The position numbers and the translations under genes were made by a program. A DNA stretch of 64,000 bases from Paenibacillus validus NBRC 15382 (GTDB lineage Bacteria > Bacillota > Bacilli > Paenibacillales > NBRC-103111): positions 1-64,000 of the forward strand of contig NZ_BIMH01000025.1 in NCBI RefSeq assembly GCF_004000985.1, in the 5' to 3' direction. The number at the start of each line of letters is the position of its first letter. Position 1 is the first letter of the stretch. Of this stretch, positions 25,711 to 34,348 are shown in pieces. Below the pieces are notes generated by a model that had not been told where the DNA came from, made no database searches, and saw only the letters and a list, made by a program, of their open reading frames with translations.

Positions 25711-27558
25711 ATGCATGCCAGAGATAAAATTCGCAATATTGCTATTATTGCCCACGTCGATCACGGGAAAACGACGCTTGTCGACAAGCTTCTCCAGCAA
25801 TCCGGTACGTTCCGGGACAATGAAGCGGTGCAGGAGAGAGCCATGGACTCCAATGACTTGGAGCGTGAGCGGGGCATTACCATTTTGGCTAAAAACACCG
25901 CCATCAGTTACAAAGACTACTTGATTAATATCGTGGATACGCCGGGCCACGCCGACTTCGGCGGCGAAGTGGAACGGATTATGAAGATGGTTGACGGCGT
26001 TCTGCTCGTTGTTGATGCGTTCGAAGGCACGATGCCGCAAACGAAGTTCGTGCTGCGCAAAGCGTTGGAGCAGCACTTGACGCCGATCGTCGTCGTGAAC
26101 AAAATCGACCGTCCGAACGCCCGTCCGGCCGAAGTGGTAGACGAGGTGCTCGATTTGTTCATCGAGCTTGGCGCCGACGACGCGCAATTGGATTTCCCCG
26201 TCGCCTATGCGTCCGCTCTGATGGGAACGTCCAGCCTTGATCCGGATCCTGCTAAACAGGAAAACAACATGCAGGCCTTGTACGAAACGATCGTGAATCA
26301 TATTCCGGCTCCGACGGAAAGCGTAGAAGAGCCGCTGCAATTTTTGGTCACGTTGATGGATTATAACGAGTACCTGGGCCGTATCGCCATCGGCCGGGTG
26401 AACCGCGGCGTCGTCCGCCAAGGTCAGCAGATCGCCGTCATCAACCGCGAAGGTCAAATTAAACAGGCGCGCGTGGAAAAGCTGTTCGGCTTCCAGGGGC
26501 TGAAACGTTTGGAGATCGAAGAAGCGGGTGCCGGTGATATCGTTGCGATTTCCGGTATTAAAGACATCAATATCGGCGAAACGCTGGCCGATCCGGCTAA
26601 CCCTGAGGCGCTTCCGGTGCTGAAGATCGACGAGCCGACGCTGCAAATGACGTTCCTCGTCAACAACAGTCCGTTCGCCGGCCGTGAAGGGAAACACGTC
26701 ACGTCGAGGAAGCTGCGCGAACGGCTGATGAAAGAGCTGGAGACCGACGTCTCGCTGCGCGTTGAAGAAACCGACAGCCCGGATGCGTTCATCGTTTCTG
26801 GCCGCGGCGAGCTTCATCTCGGGATTCTGATTGAGAATATGCGCCGCGAAGGCTTCGAGCTTCAAGTATCGAAACCGGAAGTTATCATTAAAGAGATCGA
26901 CGGCCAGAAGATGGAGCCGATCGAGCGCCTGATCATCGACGTGCCGGAAGACAGCATGGGTTCCGTTATGGAAAGTCTCGGTACGCGCAAAGCCGAGATG
27001 GTTAACATGATTAACAACGGCAACGGCAATGTGCGTCTGGAATTCCTGATTCCGGCCCGCGGATTGATCGGTTACCGCACCTATTTCCTGACGCTGACGC
27101 GCGGTTACGGCGTGATGAACCATGCGTTCGACAGCTACGGTCCTTACGCCGGCAGCGGCGTAGGCGGACGTCACGAAGGGGTACTCGTCTCCAGCGAGAC
27201 GGGAACGTCGACCTTCTACGGCATGCTTTCCGTGGAAGACCGCGGCATCCTGTTTCTGGAGCCGGGCACGGAAGTTTATGAGGGCATGATCGTCGGCGAG
27301 CATAACCGCGATACCGACATCATCGTGAACATCTGTAAAGAGAAGCAGCTGACCAACGTTCGTTCCGCAACGAAAGAGGAGACCGTACGTCTGAAGACGC
27401 CGCGCATCCACTCGATGGAACAAGCACTGGAATATTTGAACGACGACGAGTATTGCGAGATTACGCCGAAATCGATTCGCTTGCGCAAGAAGATTTTGAA
27501 CAAGAGCGAGCGCGAGCGCTTCGAGAAGCACCGCAAGATGGCGGAAAGCAGCGTCTAA
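25711..27558 (+). CDS. typA: Translational GTPase TypA/BipA
   Basis: The 615-residue GTPase has G1 [14 protein letters not shown], the TypA effector region [31 protein letters not shown]-like domains III and V and the TypA-specific C-terminal domain ending [16 protein letters not shown]. It binds ribosomes and assists 50S assembly and stress or cold adaptation. GAGAGGAA lies about 14 bases before ATG 25711, a long spacing. It corresponds to B. subtilis ylaG and begins the yla-like gene group. Confidence 0.97.
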   Translation: MHARDKIRNIAIIAHVDHGKTTLVDKLLQQSGTFRDNEAVQERAMDSNDLERERGITILAKNTAISYKDYLINIVDTPGHADFGGEVERIMKMVDGVLLVVDAFEGTMPQTKFVLRKALEQHLTPIVVVNKIDRPNARPAEVVDEVLDLFIELGADDAQLDFPVAYASALMGTSSLDPDPAKQENNMQALYETIVNHIPAPTESVEEPLQFLVTLMDYNEYLGRIAIGRVNRGVVRQGQQIAVINREGQIKQARVEKLFGFQGLKRLEIEEAGAGDIVAISGIKDINIGETLADPANPEALPVLKIDEPTLQMTFLVNNSPFAGREGKHVTSRKLRERLMKELETDVSLRVEETDSPDAFIVSGRGELHLGILIENMRREGFELQVSKPEVIIKEIDGQKMEPIERLIIDVPEDSMGSVMESLGTRKAEMVNMINNGNGNVRLEFLIPARGLIGYRTYFLTLTRGYGVMNHAFDSYGPYAGSGVGGRHEGVLVSSETGTSTFYGMLSVEDRGILFLEPGTEVYEGMIVGEHNRDTDIIVNICKEKQLTNVRSATKEETVRLKTPRIHSMEQALEYLNDDEYCEITPKSIRLRKKILNKSERERFEKHRKMAESSV

Positions 27559-27591
27559 CTAACTAACTATAACTTCGTAACATTAAGCGGG

Positions 27592-27620
27592 GAAAGCTCT
27601 GAGCGATCAGAGCTTTCTTC
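27592..27620 (+). terminator. Rho-independent terminator after typA
   Basis: GAAAGCTCTGA (27592-27602) pairs perfectly with TCAGAGCTTTC (27607-27617) around GCGA, followed by TTC. The U tract is short, so read-through into ylaH is likely. Confidence 0.78.
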
Positions 27621-27661
27621 ATAACTATTCTATCCCTTTGGAACCGGAGGTGTCGGTACGT

Positions 27662-27955
27662 ATGCTCGAATGGTTTAGGGCGCATCCTTGGATCGCTTAC
27701 GTGCTTATATTCGTTCTTCTTACATACGTATACAACAAAGTGTTTCGGGCGCGCAAGCTGCCTTTGCTGAAAGAAGCGGTCATTTATTTGCTGCTTGCGC
27801 TCGGCTCCTTGATGCTGTTGTTCTTTCAATTGGCGGGCTTGCCGATCATCTTGAGCTTATCGGTGGCCGTGGGCTTGATGCTGACGCTTCGCCTGCGTTA
27901 TTTCGTACAGGAACGCATCAATAAGGGTAAACCCACTGATCCTGGCAAGGAGTGA
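27662..27955 (+). CDS. ylaH: YlaH-like membrane protein
   Basis: This 97-residue protein has three hydrophobic helices (about 11-27, 39-58 and 61-77) and the YlaH-type motif YVYNKVFRARKLPLLKEAVIY. It follows typA as ylaH follows ylaG in B. subtilis. ATG 27662 is preceded by CCGGAGGTG with 9-base spacing; an earlier in-frame start at 27638 lacks a ribosome site. Function unknown. Confidence 0.85.
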   Translation: MLEWFRAHPWIAYVLIFVLLTYVYNKVFRARKLPLLKEAVIYLLLALGSLMLLFFQLAGLPIILSLSVAVGLMLTLRLRYFVQERINKGKPTDPGKE

Positions 27956-27962
27956 ATTTCGC

Positions 27963-28433
27963 ATGGCGACGTACTGGCTTGTGCCGCTGGAATGGGACGG
28001 CGAAACCGCGGTGTTCAGTGAGGAGAGATTCGCGCTGGCCCCGGCTGATAAACGCGACCGCTTTGTGCGTGCGCTGCAAGCGGTTCATCCGCGGCTGCTG
28101 CTGGCGTTCAAAGCCCATCTGCTTGTAGCTGACGAGGCGCTGGACGCTTGCGGCACGGATGATCTGCCGTTTGCCCTCGGATCTGCCGGGCCGATTGTGC
28201 TGCGCAGCCTGGAGGCTTCGACGGCGACTGACGAGGAGCCTTCCGCGGGGTGGCCGCTTTCGCATTGCGCGGAAGCTTATTTATCGGGCCTGCCTTCGCC
28301 CGGAGAAGCAGCCCGTTTGTTAAGTCTAGCCGATCTCGAGCCGGGGACGGAAGAGTGGGCGGCCGCGCTGCGAGCCTGGTTATTGCGGGGCGACCGGATC
28401 ATTATGCTGAGAGAGGACGGAGTCGATCGATGA
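27963..28433 (+). CDS. Hypothetical protein, Ala/Leu-rich
   Basis: This 156-residue soluble protein begins MATYWLVPLEWDGETAVFSE and is rich in Ala, Leu, Asp and Glu, mostly helical by appearance. I recognise no family. GGCAAGGAG precedes the ATG 7 bases after the ylaH stop, and its TGA overlaps the next ATG, so it is translated with both neighbours. No counterpart is recalled in the B. subtilis yla cluster. Confidence 0.75.
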   Translation: MATYWLVPLEWDGETAVFSEERFALAPADKRDRFVRALQAVHPRLLLAFKAHLLVADEALDACGTDDLPFALGSAGPIVLRSLEASTATDEEPSAGWPLSHCAEAYLSGLPSPGEAARLLSLADLEPGTEEWAAALRAWLLRGDRIIMLREDGVDR

Positions 28434-28702
28434 ATTTGCAGGATACATTGTTTAACTGGCTGCAAATCAGCATCGTGGCCGAAGCACGTCCGGAGGACGG
28501 AGCGGCGCGCGAAACGAAAGATTTTTTCGAGCTCATCTTACGGGAGGACCATGCCTTGAGCCGGTTCTCTTATGAGGAGAACGACGATTTGTACCGCGTG
28601 GAGTACGAGCAGGACGGACAAACCCGTATGCAGCGGTACGACCGGGAATTGGCCGAGCAGCTGCTGACCGATATTAATTCGAATCCCAAATATAACGAAT
28701 GA
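28430..28702 (+). CDS. Small hypothetical acidic protein
   Basis: A 90-residue acidic protein with an N-terminal amphipathic helix (MNLQDTLFNWLQISIV) and a C-terminal half that reads as short beta strands followed by a helix (LAEQLLTDINSNPKYNE). It has no cysteines or membrane segments. Its ATG overlaps the preceding TGA (ATGA), indicating translational coupling with the previous unknown protein. No family is recognised with confidence. Confidence 0.75.
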   Translation: MNLQDTLFNWLQISIVAEARPEDGAARETKDFFELILREDHALSRFSYEENDDLYRVEYEQDGQTRMQRYDRELAEQLLTDINSNPKYNE

Positions 28703-28792
28703 CATAATTTCCGGACATTTAGATAAAATAAAGTATTCAAAAGTGAAGGGAGTGTCTGTTGCAACTATCGGTAGCTGTACCAATTTGCGTAT

Positions 28793-28800
28793 GATATAAT
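28793..28800 (+). promoter_or_regulatory. Extended -10 promoter element of the PNPOx-like gene
   Basis: TGATATAAT forms a TG-extended consensus -10 (TATAAT 28795-28800). No good -35 is present 17 bases upstream, as is common for extended -10 promoters. The start would lie near 28807, 34 bases before the ATG. Confidence 0.55.
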
Positions 28801-28840
28801 GGATGTAGCAATAGGAACTATTAACACAGGAGGCGACTCT

Positions 28841-29293
28841 ATGGCGGAAACGATCACAGCACTATCCGAGCAACTGATCGAACATTTGCAGAAAGAAGCG
28901 CTCACCCTTTTGAGCACGATCGATCACGAAAGCGGTTCGCCGACCATGAATGCCATTTCATGGCTGTTCGCCAAGGATGCTTCCACGATTCGTTTCGCCG
29001 TGGATCAACGTTCTCGGCTCATAACGAATATGAAGGCCAATCCGCTGGTCACATTAACTTATATTGGTGCCGGTTCCGTCCATGCCATTTACGGCAAAGC
29101 GCGTCTGGTTACCGATGCTCTCGACGAGGTGCCATTCAAACTGGCCTGCTTCGATATTGAAGTAACGGAAGTTCGCGATGGGATGTTCTACGGAGCGCGC
29201 ATTTCGGTTCAACCTGAATATGAGAAGACGTATGACAAGCGTGCCGCTGAGAAACTGGATACGCAAGTGTTCAGCGCCATGAAAAAAGCCTAG
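28841..29293 (+). CDS. Pyridoxamine 5'-phosphate oxidase-like flavin-binding protein
   Basis: The 150-residue protein has the split-barrel FMN-binding layout: TLLSTIDHESGSPTMNAISW, then FAVDQRSRLITNMKANP, then VTLTYIGAGSVHAIYGKARL. The family binds FMN or related cofactors; the substrate is unknown. AGGAGG lies 8 bases before ATG 28841. It has its own promoter and terminator, so it is monocistronic. Confidence 0.82.
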   Translation: MAETITALSEQLIEHLQKEALTLLSTIDHESGSPTMNAISWLFAKDASTIRFAVDQRSRLITNMKANPLVTLTYIGAGSVHAIYGKARLVTDALDEVPFKLACFDIEVTEVRDGMFYGARISVQPEYEKTYDKRAAEKLDTQVFSAMKKA

Positions 29294-29319
29294 ATCCGTT
29301 TTCGTTTCTAGGCTTTTTT
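29282..29319. terminator. Bidirectional terminator between the PNPOx-like gene and ylaJ
   Basis: AAAAAAGCCTAGA (29282-29294) pairs perfectly with TCTAGGCTTTTTT (29307-29319), with A and T runs on the two sides, so it works in both directions. The plus-strand stop codon lies inside the left arm. Confidence 0.93.
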
Positions 29320-29334
29320 GCACACGATTTTTTA

Positions 29335-29892
29335 TTAAAGCGATGGGTTGGGGACTTGCGGATTGCCGCTGTTCTGCGGTTCGTTCGGTCGAATGGGGTC
29401 GACGTCGCGCGGTATCTGCGGAATGATTCGCCCGATGATCGCAGCCATTTCTTCTGCAAGCCCGTTAATGCCCCGGCCGTTTTGAAGTTGATTCCGGATT
29501 TTCTGTAAACGTTCGCCTAAATCCATATCTGCGGTTACGAAGGCATCGACGCCGTACGGATCTTTCTTTAATGCTTCCGCTACGGAAAGTTTGATGGTAC
29601 CGACCCTTGACCGATCCATCCCCGGCGGCACATTGATGCCGACGATCGCCGTATTTCCGAACACGACGCAATTGGCGCTTTCTACATTCGGAACGCTGAG
29701 GGCGATTTGTTCCAGCCGCTTCGCTACCGTCTGCGGGTCAGTAATTTCTTTCTTCTGCGGTGCCGTTTGCTGGGCCTTGACCTGTTGGTTCGGATCAGCA
29801 GCTTGAGAGGTGGAAGCTCCATTCTTTGGTGATTGGTTACATCCTGCTAAAGCAGCGGACAACAACAAGATTGCCGCGACAAACATTTTCAT
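29335..29892 (-). CDS. ylaJ: YhcN/YlaJ family sporulation lipoprotein
   Basis: This 185-residue protein has a lipoprotein signal with lipobox LAGC (Cys18), a Gln/Ala-rich linker, and the YhcN/YlaJ domain (about 50-150, with VESANCVVFGNTAIVGINV). Such lipoproteins are made in the forespore or deposited in the spore membrane. GAAAGGATC precedes the ATG on the minus strand. It lies next to phoH2 as in B. subtilis but is transcribed divergently from it. Confidence 0.88.
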   Translation of the reverse strand: MKMFVAAILLLSAALAGCNQSPKNGASTSQAADPNQQVKAQQTAPQKKEITDPQTVAKRLEQIALSVPNVESANCVVFGNTAIVGINVPPGMDRSRVGTIKLSVAEALKKDPYGVDAFVTADMDLGERLQKIRNQLQNGRGINGLAEEMAAIIGRIIPQIPRDVDPIRPNEPQNSGNPQVPNPSL

Positions 29893-29998
29893 TCGTCATC
29901 GATCCTTTCTCTGCAGCATCAGCTTTGGTTAGTTTGTCCTCACGGCCAAATTCCTATGTATCGCATAGAGCCAAACACCAGACCCGGGAGGGACTCAC

Positions 29999-31333
29999 AT
30001 GAAAAAAATTTATGTGTTGGATACGAATGTCCTGTTGCAGGATCCCAATGCGATTTACGCCTTTGAGGATAATGAAGTCATCATCCCTGCCATTGTATTG
30101 GAAGAAATTGACTCGAAGAAGCGAAACGCCGACGAGCTCGGGCGCAATTCCCGGCAAATTTCCCGGATGCTGGACGCGCTAAGGGCAAACGGCCATTTGT
30201 ACGAAGGCATCGCCCTGCCGAGCGGCGGCAGCTTGAAGGTGGAGCTTAATCACAGAAGCTTTGCCAAGCTTCAGGAAGTGTTTGCGGATGCAAACAACGA
30301 CAACCGCATTTTGGCGGTGGCGTTGAACTATCATCTGGAAGAGCAGGAGCGGTCTGAGCCGCGTCCGGTCATACTGGTTAGCAAGGACATGCTTGTGCGC
30401 ATTAAAGCCGACGTTCTCGGCATCACGGCCCAGGACTACTTGACGGATCGGGTCGTGAATGTCGCTGACGATATTTACAGCGGTCACTTGACGCTTCATG
30501 TGCACCCGGCCATCATCGATGAGTTTTACACTTACCGTTCGCTGAGCGTTAATTCGTTGAACTTGACGTACCCGCTGCATCCGCACGAGTTCGTCATTCT
30601 GAAGGATGAGATGGGCACGAGCAAGTCGGCGCTGCTGAAGGTGAATGCCGACGGCCGTAAGCTCGAGCCGCTTTACATGAGCAATGATCCGATCTGGGGG
30701 ATAGCGGCCCGCAACGCCCAACAACGGATGGCGCTCGAGCTGCTGCTCAACGACGATGTGCCGCTTGTGACGTTGACGGGTAAGGCCGGTACAGGGAAGA
30801 CGCTGCTGACGCTTGCTGCGGGGCTTATGAAGGTGGAGGACGAGCGAAAGTACAAGAAGCTGCTGATCGCCCGCCCGGTTGTGCCGATGGGCAAGGACAT
30901 CGGGTATTTGCCGGGGGAAAAGGATGAGAAGCTGCGGCCTTGGATGCAGCCGGTGTACGACAACCTCGAGTTTTTGTTTGATACGAAAAAGCCGGGCGAC
31001 ATCGATAAAATTCTCGCCGGCCTCGGCAGTATTCAGGTCGAAGCGCTGACCTATATCCGCGGCCGTTCGATCCCGGGGCAGTTTATTATTATCGACGAGG
31101 CGCAAAACTTGTCCAAACACGAGGTCAAAACGATCGTATCCCGTGTCGGCGAAGGCAGTAAAATCGTATTGCTCGGCGATCCGGAGCAGATCGACCATCC
31201 TTACCTGGACGCCTCGAGCAACGGCTTGACCTATGTTGTCGAGCGCTTCAAGGAGCAAAGCATCAGCGGTCACATCATGCTGGAGCGGGGCGAACGTTCG
31301 AACCTCGCACAGCTGGCGGCGGATTTGCTGTAA
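29999..31333 (+). CDS. ylaK: PhoH2: PIN domain-PhoH ATPase fusion
   Basis: The 444-residue protein has an N-terminal PIN nuclease domain (YVLDTNVLLQDP, with further acidic residues such as LVSKDMLVRIKAD) and a C-terminal PhoH ATPase with Walker A GKAGTGKT and DEAQN. PhoH2 proteins unwind and cleave RNA. CGGGAGGGA precedes ATG 29999. It is the ylaK equivalent and has its own terminator. Confidence 0.94.
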   Translation: MKKIYVLDTNVLLQDPNAIYAFEDNEVIIPAIVLEEIDSKKRNADELGRNSRQISRMLDALRANGHLYEGIALPSGGSLKVELNHRSFAKLQEVFADANNDNRILAVALNYHLEEQERSEPRPVILVSKDMLVRIKADVLGITAQDYLTDRVVNVADDIYSGHLTLHVHPAIIDEFYTYRSLSVNSLNLTYPLHPHEFVILKDEMGTSKSALLKVNADGRKLEPLYMSNDPIWGIAARNAQQRMALELLLNDDVPLVTLTGKAGTGKTLLTLAAGLMKVEDERKYKKLLIARPVVPMGKDIGYLPGEKDEKLRPWMQPVYDNLEFLFDTKKPGDIDKILAGLGSIQVEALTYIRGRSIPGQFIIIDEAQNLSKHEVKTIVSRVGEGSKIVLLGDPEQIDHPYLDASSNGLTYVVERFKEQSISGHIMLERGERSNLAQLAADLL

Positions 31334-31342
31334 ACTGAAGAG

Positions 31343-31373
31343 AGCCCTGGCCGAATCGGCCAGGGCTTTATTT
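31343..31373. terminator. Rho-independent terminator after phoH2
   Basis: AGCCCTGGCC (31343-31352) pairs with GGCCAGGGCT (31358-31367), followed by TTATTT. The T tract overlaps the stop codon of the convergent minus-strand gene. Confidence 0.9.
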
Positions 31374-31940
31374 GGCGTGGGGGGCAGGCTGTGGCCGATA
31401 TCGCCACTGCACCGCGCAGCCGTAGGCTTCGGCGATGGCTTCAACCAGCCGGTCATGCTGCGCCTCGATGGCGAAGATCGTCCGGCCGTAATCGTCACCG
31501 GCGCCGTCTTTACCATCCGGGTCGAATGCTGCAGGCCAATCGGCGAGCACATGCTCGTCCAGCTGAGCGGCCGCCGAGGCGGGCTCGTAAGAACGCGACG
31601 CGGCTGGAGCGTGGGTGAGTTGAAACAGCGCCGCCATATCGGCGTAAAGATAAGGCTGCTGCTCCAAGCGGCTGACGAAGCCGAAGTCGGTGAAGGTGGG
31701 GCGAGCCTGCAGGCTCGCAGGCAGCAGGAGCAAATCGATCGGTTCGGCAGGAACGGCGTACTGCGTCATGACCGGTTCTGCCGCCGAGCGCTCTTCGGGG
31801 GAAGAGAAGATCAGCAGTTCCTTGTCCCGATCGAACAGCGACGTGCGTTCCGCCAACGCCTTGACGATTTGTGCGTAATAGCCGGCTCTTTTGCCTTCGG
31901 GCATATGCATGGCTAACGCATATTTCAACATGAAATCCAT
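31368..31940 (-). CDS. Hypothetical soluble protein
   Basis: The 190-residue protein has no signal peptide or membrane helix. Its middle is Ala-rich with several Tyr and Asp residues, and it ends in a Pro-rich tail. Start ATG 31940 (minus strand) has GAGAGGTG 11 bases upstream; an internal ATG three codons later is possible. It begins 25 bases after the coiled-coil protein gene and is probably its operon partner. No family is recognised. Confidence 0.65.
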   Translation of the reverse strand: MDFMLKYALAMHMPEGKRAGYYAQIVKALAERTSLFDRDKELLIFSSPEERSAAEPVMTQYAVPAEPIDLLLLPASLQARPTFTDFGFVSRLEQQPYLYADMAALFQLTHAPAASRSYEPASAAAQLDEHVLADWPAAFDPDGKDGAGDDYGRTIFAIEAQHDRLVEAIAEAYGCAVQWRYRPQPAPHAK

Positions 31941-31965
31941 AGGAATCGGTCACCTCTCGGACAGA

Positions 31966-33084
31966 TTAAAACAACAGTTTAAAAATAATCTTCAACTTGC
32001 CTTCCTCCAGCTTCACTTCGGTTACCTGCAAGTACGGCGCCAGTTTCTCCGGATAAATGCTCAGACCGATTTCCTTCTCCAGCGATTCCACCGTGGTGTC
32101 CGGCAGCAGAAAGCCGTTAAACTGCAGCTCATCGATACGGAAGCGAATATAAGGCTTTTTTGAACCCCCGGTTTCTTTCGTCGCCAGCATGTAGGTGCCC
32201 TTCACCGAAAGCTCGATGCCTTCGTGTGAGCCGGAAGCGATCACTTGATCCTGTAAAAAATGAAACGTTAAATTTTGAAACATCGTGTTCTTCGAACGCA
32301 AATAATCGTTGAGCTCGGCGTCCGTCAGCTGAAACGTGGAATGAAGGCCGTTATCGAACAGGCTGATTTTGTTGCTTTGTATGGCACCGTTTTTGCCCGA
32401 CATGATTTCGGGCAAATCCTGCATCGCTCGGGCCAGCTCCCTAAAGTACGTCTTGAATTGGGGGAGGCCTTGCTCATACCACAACCGGTTGAGATCGAGC
32501 ATCTGCTGCTGCAGGCTAACGGCCTGCACTTCTTGCGAAGCAAGCTGCCGGTCCACTTCATCCTGCAGCGCCACGAGCTTCGCGCGTTGTTCGATATAAC
32601 GCTGCTTCGCCTGCTGCAGCGATGCGCTTGCCGCGTCCAGCGACTGCTTGATCTGCGACTGCTGCTTCCAGGCTTCCTGATGCCGGCCTAAGGCCAGTTT
32701 ATCGTTGCGGATTATCATTTGCAAATATTCAAGCGTCGCCAAGCCGTCGGAGAACGAACGTGCGGCGAACAGCAGCGTCCACAGCGAATCCCGGTCTCCC
32801 ATATAATAAGCGCGGATCACTTTGGCCGCATGCACGCGGGCCTCACGGGAAGCCGCTTCCGCGGACGCCAGATTGTTCTCCGCGGACGCGATTTGACTCT
32901 GCAGTTCCGTTTCCTGCGCTTCGATTCGTTGGAGCTCTTGGTCGATTTCGAAGATCGTCAATCCTTTTTGCAGCAGTTCCTTATTCGACGGTTGTCCGGT
33001 TTCCGCACTGTAAGCAGGATATAGAACCGGTATGTATACAACGGCCAAGAGCAGCCCCAGGAACGCCCATTTTCGCATCTTCAC
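31966..33084 (-). CDS. Exported coiled-coil protein (PcsB/EnvC-like N-terminal domain, no hydrolase domain)
   Basis: The 372-residue protein has a signal peptide or N-terminal anchor (about residues 4-25), then long coiled coils (about 40-210) interrupted by AYYMGDRDSLWTLLFAARSF, a motif like the coiled-coil hinge of PcsB and EnvC-type peptidoglycan hydrolase regulators. The C-terminal 150 residues are a mixed domain with no CHAP, NlpC or M23 motif. GTG 33084 gives 8-base spacing to GGAGGG; ATG 33090 would give only 2. A role in envelope remodelling is inference. Confidence 0.75.
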   Translation of the reverse strand: MKMRKWAFLGLLLAVVYIPVLYPAYSAETGQPSNKELLQKGLTIFEIDQELQRIEAQETELQSQIASAENNLASAEAASREARVHAAKVIRAYYMGDRDSLWTLLFAARSFSDGLATLEYLQMIIRNDKLALGRHQEAWKQQSQIKQSLDAASASLQQAKQRYIEQRAKLVALQDEVDRQLASQEVQAVSLQQQMLDLNRLWYEQGLPQFKTYFRELARAMQDLPEIMSGKNGAIQSNKISLFDNGLHSTFQLTDAELNDYLRSKNTMFQNLTFHFLQDQVIASGSHEGIELSVKGTYMLATKETGGSKKPYIRFRIDELQFNGFLLPDTTVESLEKEIGLSIYPEKLAPYLQVTEVKLEEGKLKIIFKLLF

Positions 33085-33116
33085 CCGCATGTCCCTCCAG
33101 TCCCTCTTAACTACAG

Positions 33117-33146
33117 ATTATCATAGGAAGGGGAAAAAGATGACAA
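33117..33146 (-). promoter_or_regulatory. Promoter of the coiled-coil protein operon
   Basis: On the minus strand TTGTCA (33141-33146), 18-base spacer, GATAAT (33117-33122) with TAT immediately before it. Confidence 0.6.
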
Positions 33147-33190
33147 CAAAATTTTGGAGCAGCCGGTTCGGCGGCCGATAGCTGCGCTAA

Positions 33191-33249
33191 TAAAAATACC
33201 TTCCATGTAGACTTTTCGGCATTTATTTGCCGTGTCTGCATAGAAGGTA
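33191..33249 (-). terminator. Rho-independent terminator of the minus-strand lipoprotein gene
   Basis: On the minus strand a long imperfect hairpin (outer TACCTTC/GAAGGTA, middle AGAC/GTCT, inner CGGCA/TGCCG) is followed by TTTTTATTA. Confidence 0.85.
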
Positions 33250-33282
33250 CCCGTTCATAAGCCGGCGGTGCGGCACGTTCTT

Positions 33283-34218
33283 TTAGTTCGGAGAGGCTTT
33301 GGGCAGCAGGCGCAAAATCTCATCCGTATTCTTCAATAGCTTCGGCGTTTCTTTCTCGAACGTCTGCGGTTGATTGACGGCATCTATTCGATGCGTCCAC
33401 TGGATGGCGTGGACTGCGCCGCCCTCTTTCAAGGTGAAACGAAGCTGTGCTTTCTGCTGGCGAATAAACCCTTGGCTATCGATCCAGGTCTCCAGCGAAG
33501 AAGGGGCTGTCACTTGCAGCGAACGGCTCGCTTCCTTCCATGCTTTCGCTTGCGCTTCGCCGATCAAGCCGCTGCTCAGCCATTCGTCGGCTATAGCGGG
33601 CAGAACGGCGGCCAAATAAGAAGCGGCTTGCTGCTTATTTTTATCCGTCACCAGCATGGAGATGTGTTTGGCCGTTTCTCCGCCCGCGAGCGGCTCATCG
33701 TTTCCGCTGGATTCAAGCCAGTCTGGGTTCGCGGCTTGCAGCAGCTTGCCGCTGACAGAGGCCGACATTCGGCCGGTGTTCTTCAGTCGATCGGCATTGG
33801 ATCCAAGGGGCAGCATGAAAAATTCGTCCGTTTTGTTGACGGCTGGCATATGCAAGTACAATTTGTTATCTTTAAGTAAGATTGGAAGCTCCAGCCCGCT
33901 GTCTGCGCCCTTGGGCGTCAACTTGACGTCGGCTTCGAGTTGAACGGGTTCGTTAAGCGAAGCTATGCCGCTATAGGCGATCCGGCTTTCTTTAAAGACG
34001 GACAACAGGCCTGCGGTTAACGGTGGAGCGCCCTCGAACAGGGAGGCGTCGAGCTGCAGGTCAAGCTCGCCGGAGAATTGATAGCTTAACGCTTGCTCTT
34101 GCTTGGCGGCGGCTTGCTGCCACTCTTCTTTCAACTGCTGGCGGTCGGTACAGCCCGATACAAGCAGAACGGTAAGGCCAAACAACGCGGCGTATCGCGT
34201 GAAGCGAGAGATGGACAT
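33283..34218 (-). CDS. Uncharacterised lipoprotein
   Basis: The 311-residue protein has a lipoprotein signal with lipobox LVSGC (Cys near residue 22). The mature part has repeated beta-strand-like segments, for example NKLYLHMPAVNKTDEFFMLPL, reminiscent of LolA/LppX-like or DUF6612 folds. ATG 34218 is chosen because GGGGG lies 9 bases upstream; the open frame extends 44 codons further 5' through the promoter region and is not expected to be translated there. Function unknown. Confidence 0.78.
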   Translation of the reverse strand: MSISRFTRYAALFGLTVLLVSGCTDRQQLKEEWQQAAAKQEQALSYQFSGELDLQLDASLFEGAPPLTAGLLSVFKESRIAYSGIASLNEPVQLEADVKLTPKGADSGLELPILLKDNKLYLHMPAVNKTDEFFMLPLGSNADRLKNTGRMSASVSGKLLQAANPDWLESSGNDEPLAGGETAKHISMLVTDKNKQQAASYLAAVLPAIADEWLSSGLIGEAQAKAWKEASRSLQVTAPSSLETWIDSQGFIRQQKAQLRFTLKEGGAVHAIQWTHRIDAVNQPQTFEKETPKLLKNTDEILRLLPKASPN

Positions 34219-34291
34219 CTCATTCTGCCCCCTAGAATTGGATAGGATCATGTAGTAATCTCGATGAATATGGAAATGAGGTACCCGTATA

Positions 34292-34320
34292 ATTATAACG
34301 ATTCGGGTGCGCTTTGTCTG
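34292..34320 (-). promoter_or_regulatory. Promoter of the lipoprotein gene
   Basis: On the minus strand CAGACA (34315-34320), 17-base spacer, TATAAT (34292-34297). The -10 overlaps a symmetric TATAATTATA (34288-34297) that also gives a plus-strand TATAAT for the divergent methyltransferase gene. Confidence 0.6.
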
Positions 34321-34348
34321 TAGTAAAATGGTTTGAGGCGGTGGGATC

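Noticed and set aside
27555-27572. Run of TAAC units after typA
   Set aside because: Only gives redundant stop codons; no structure or function is implied.
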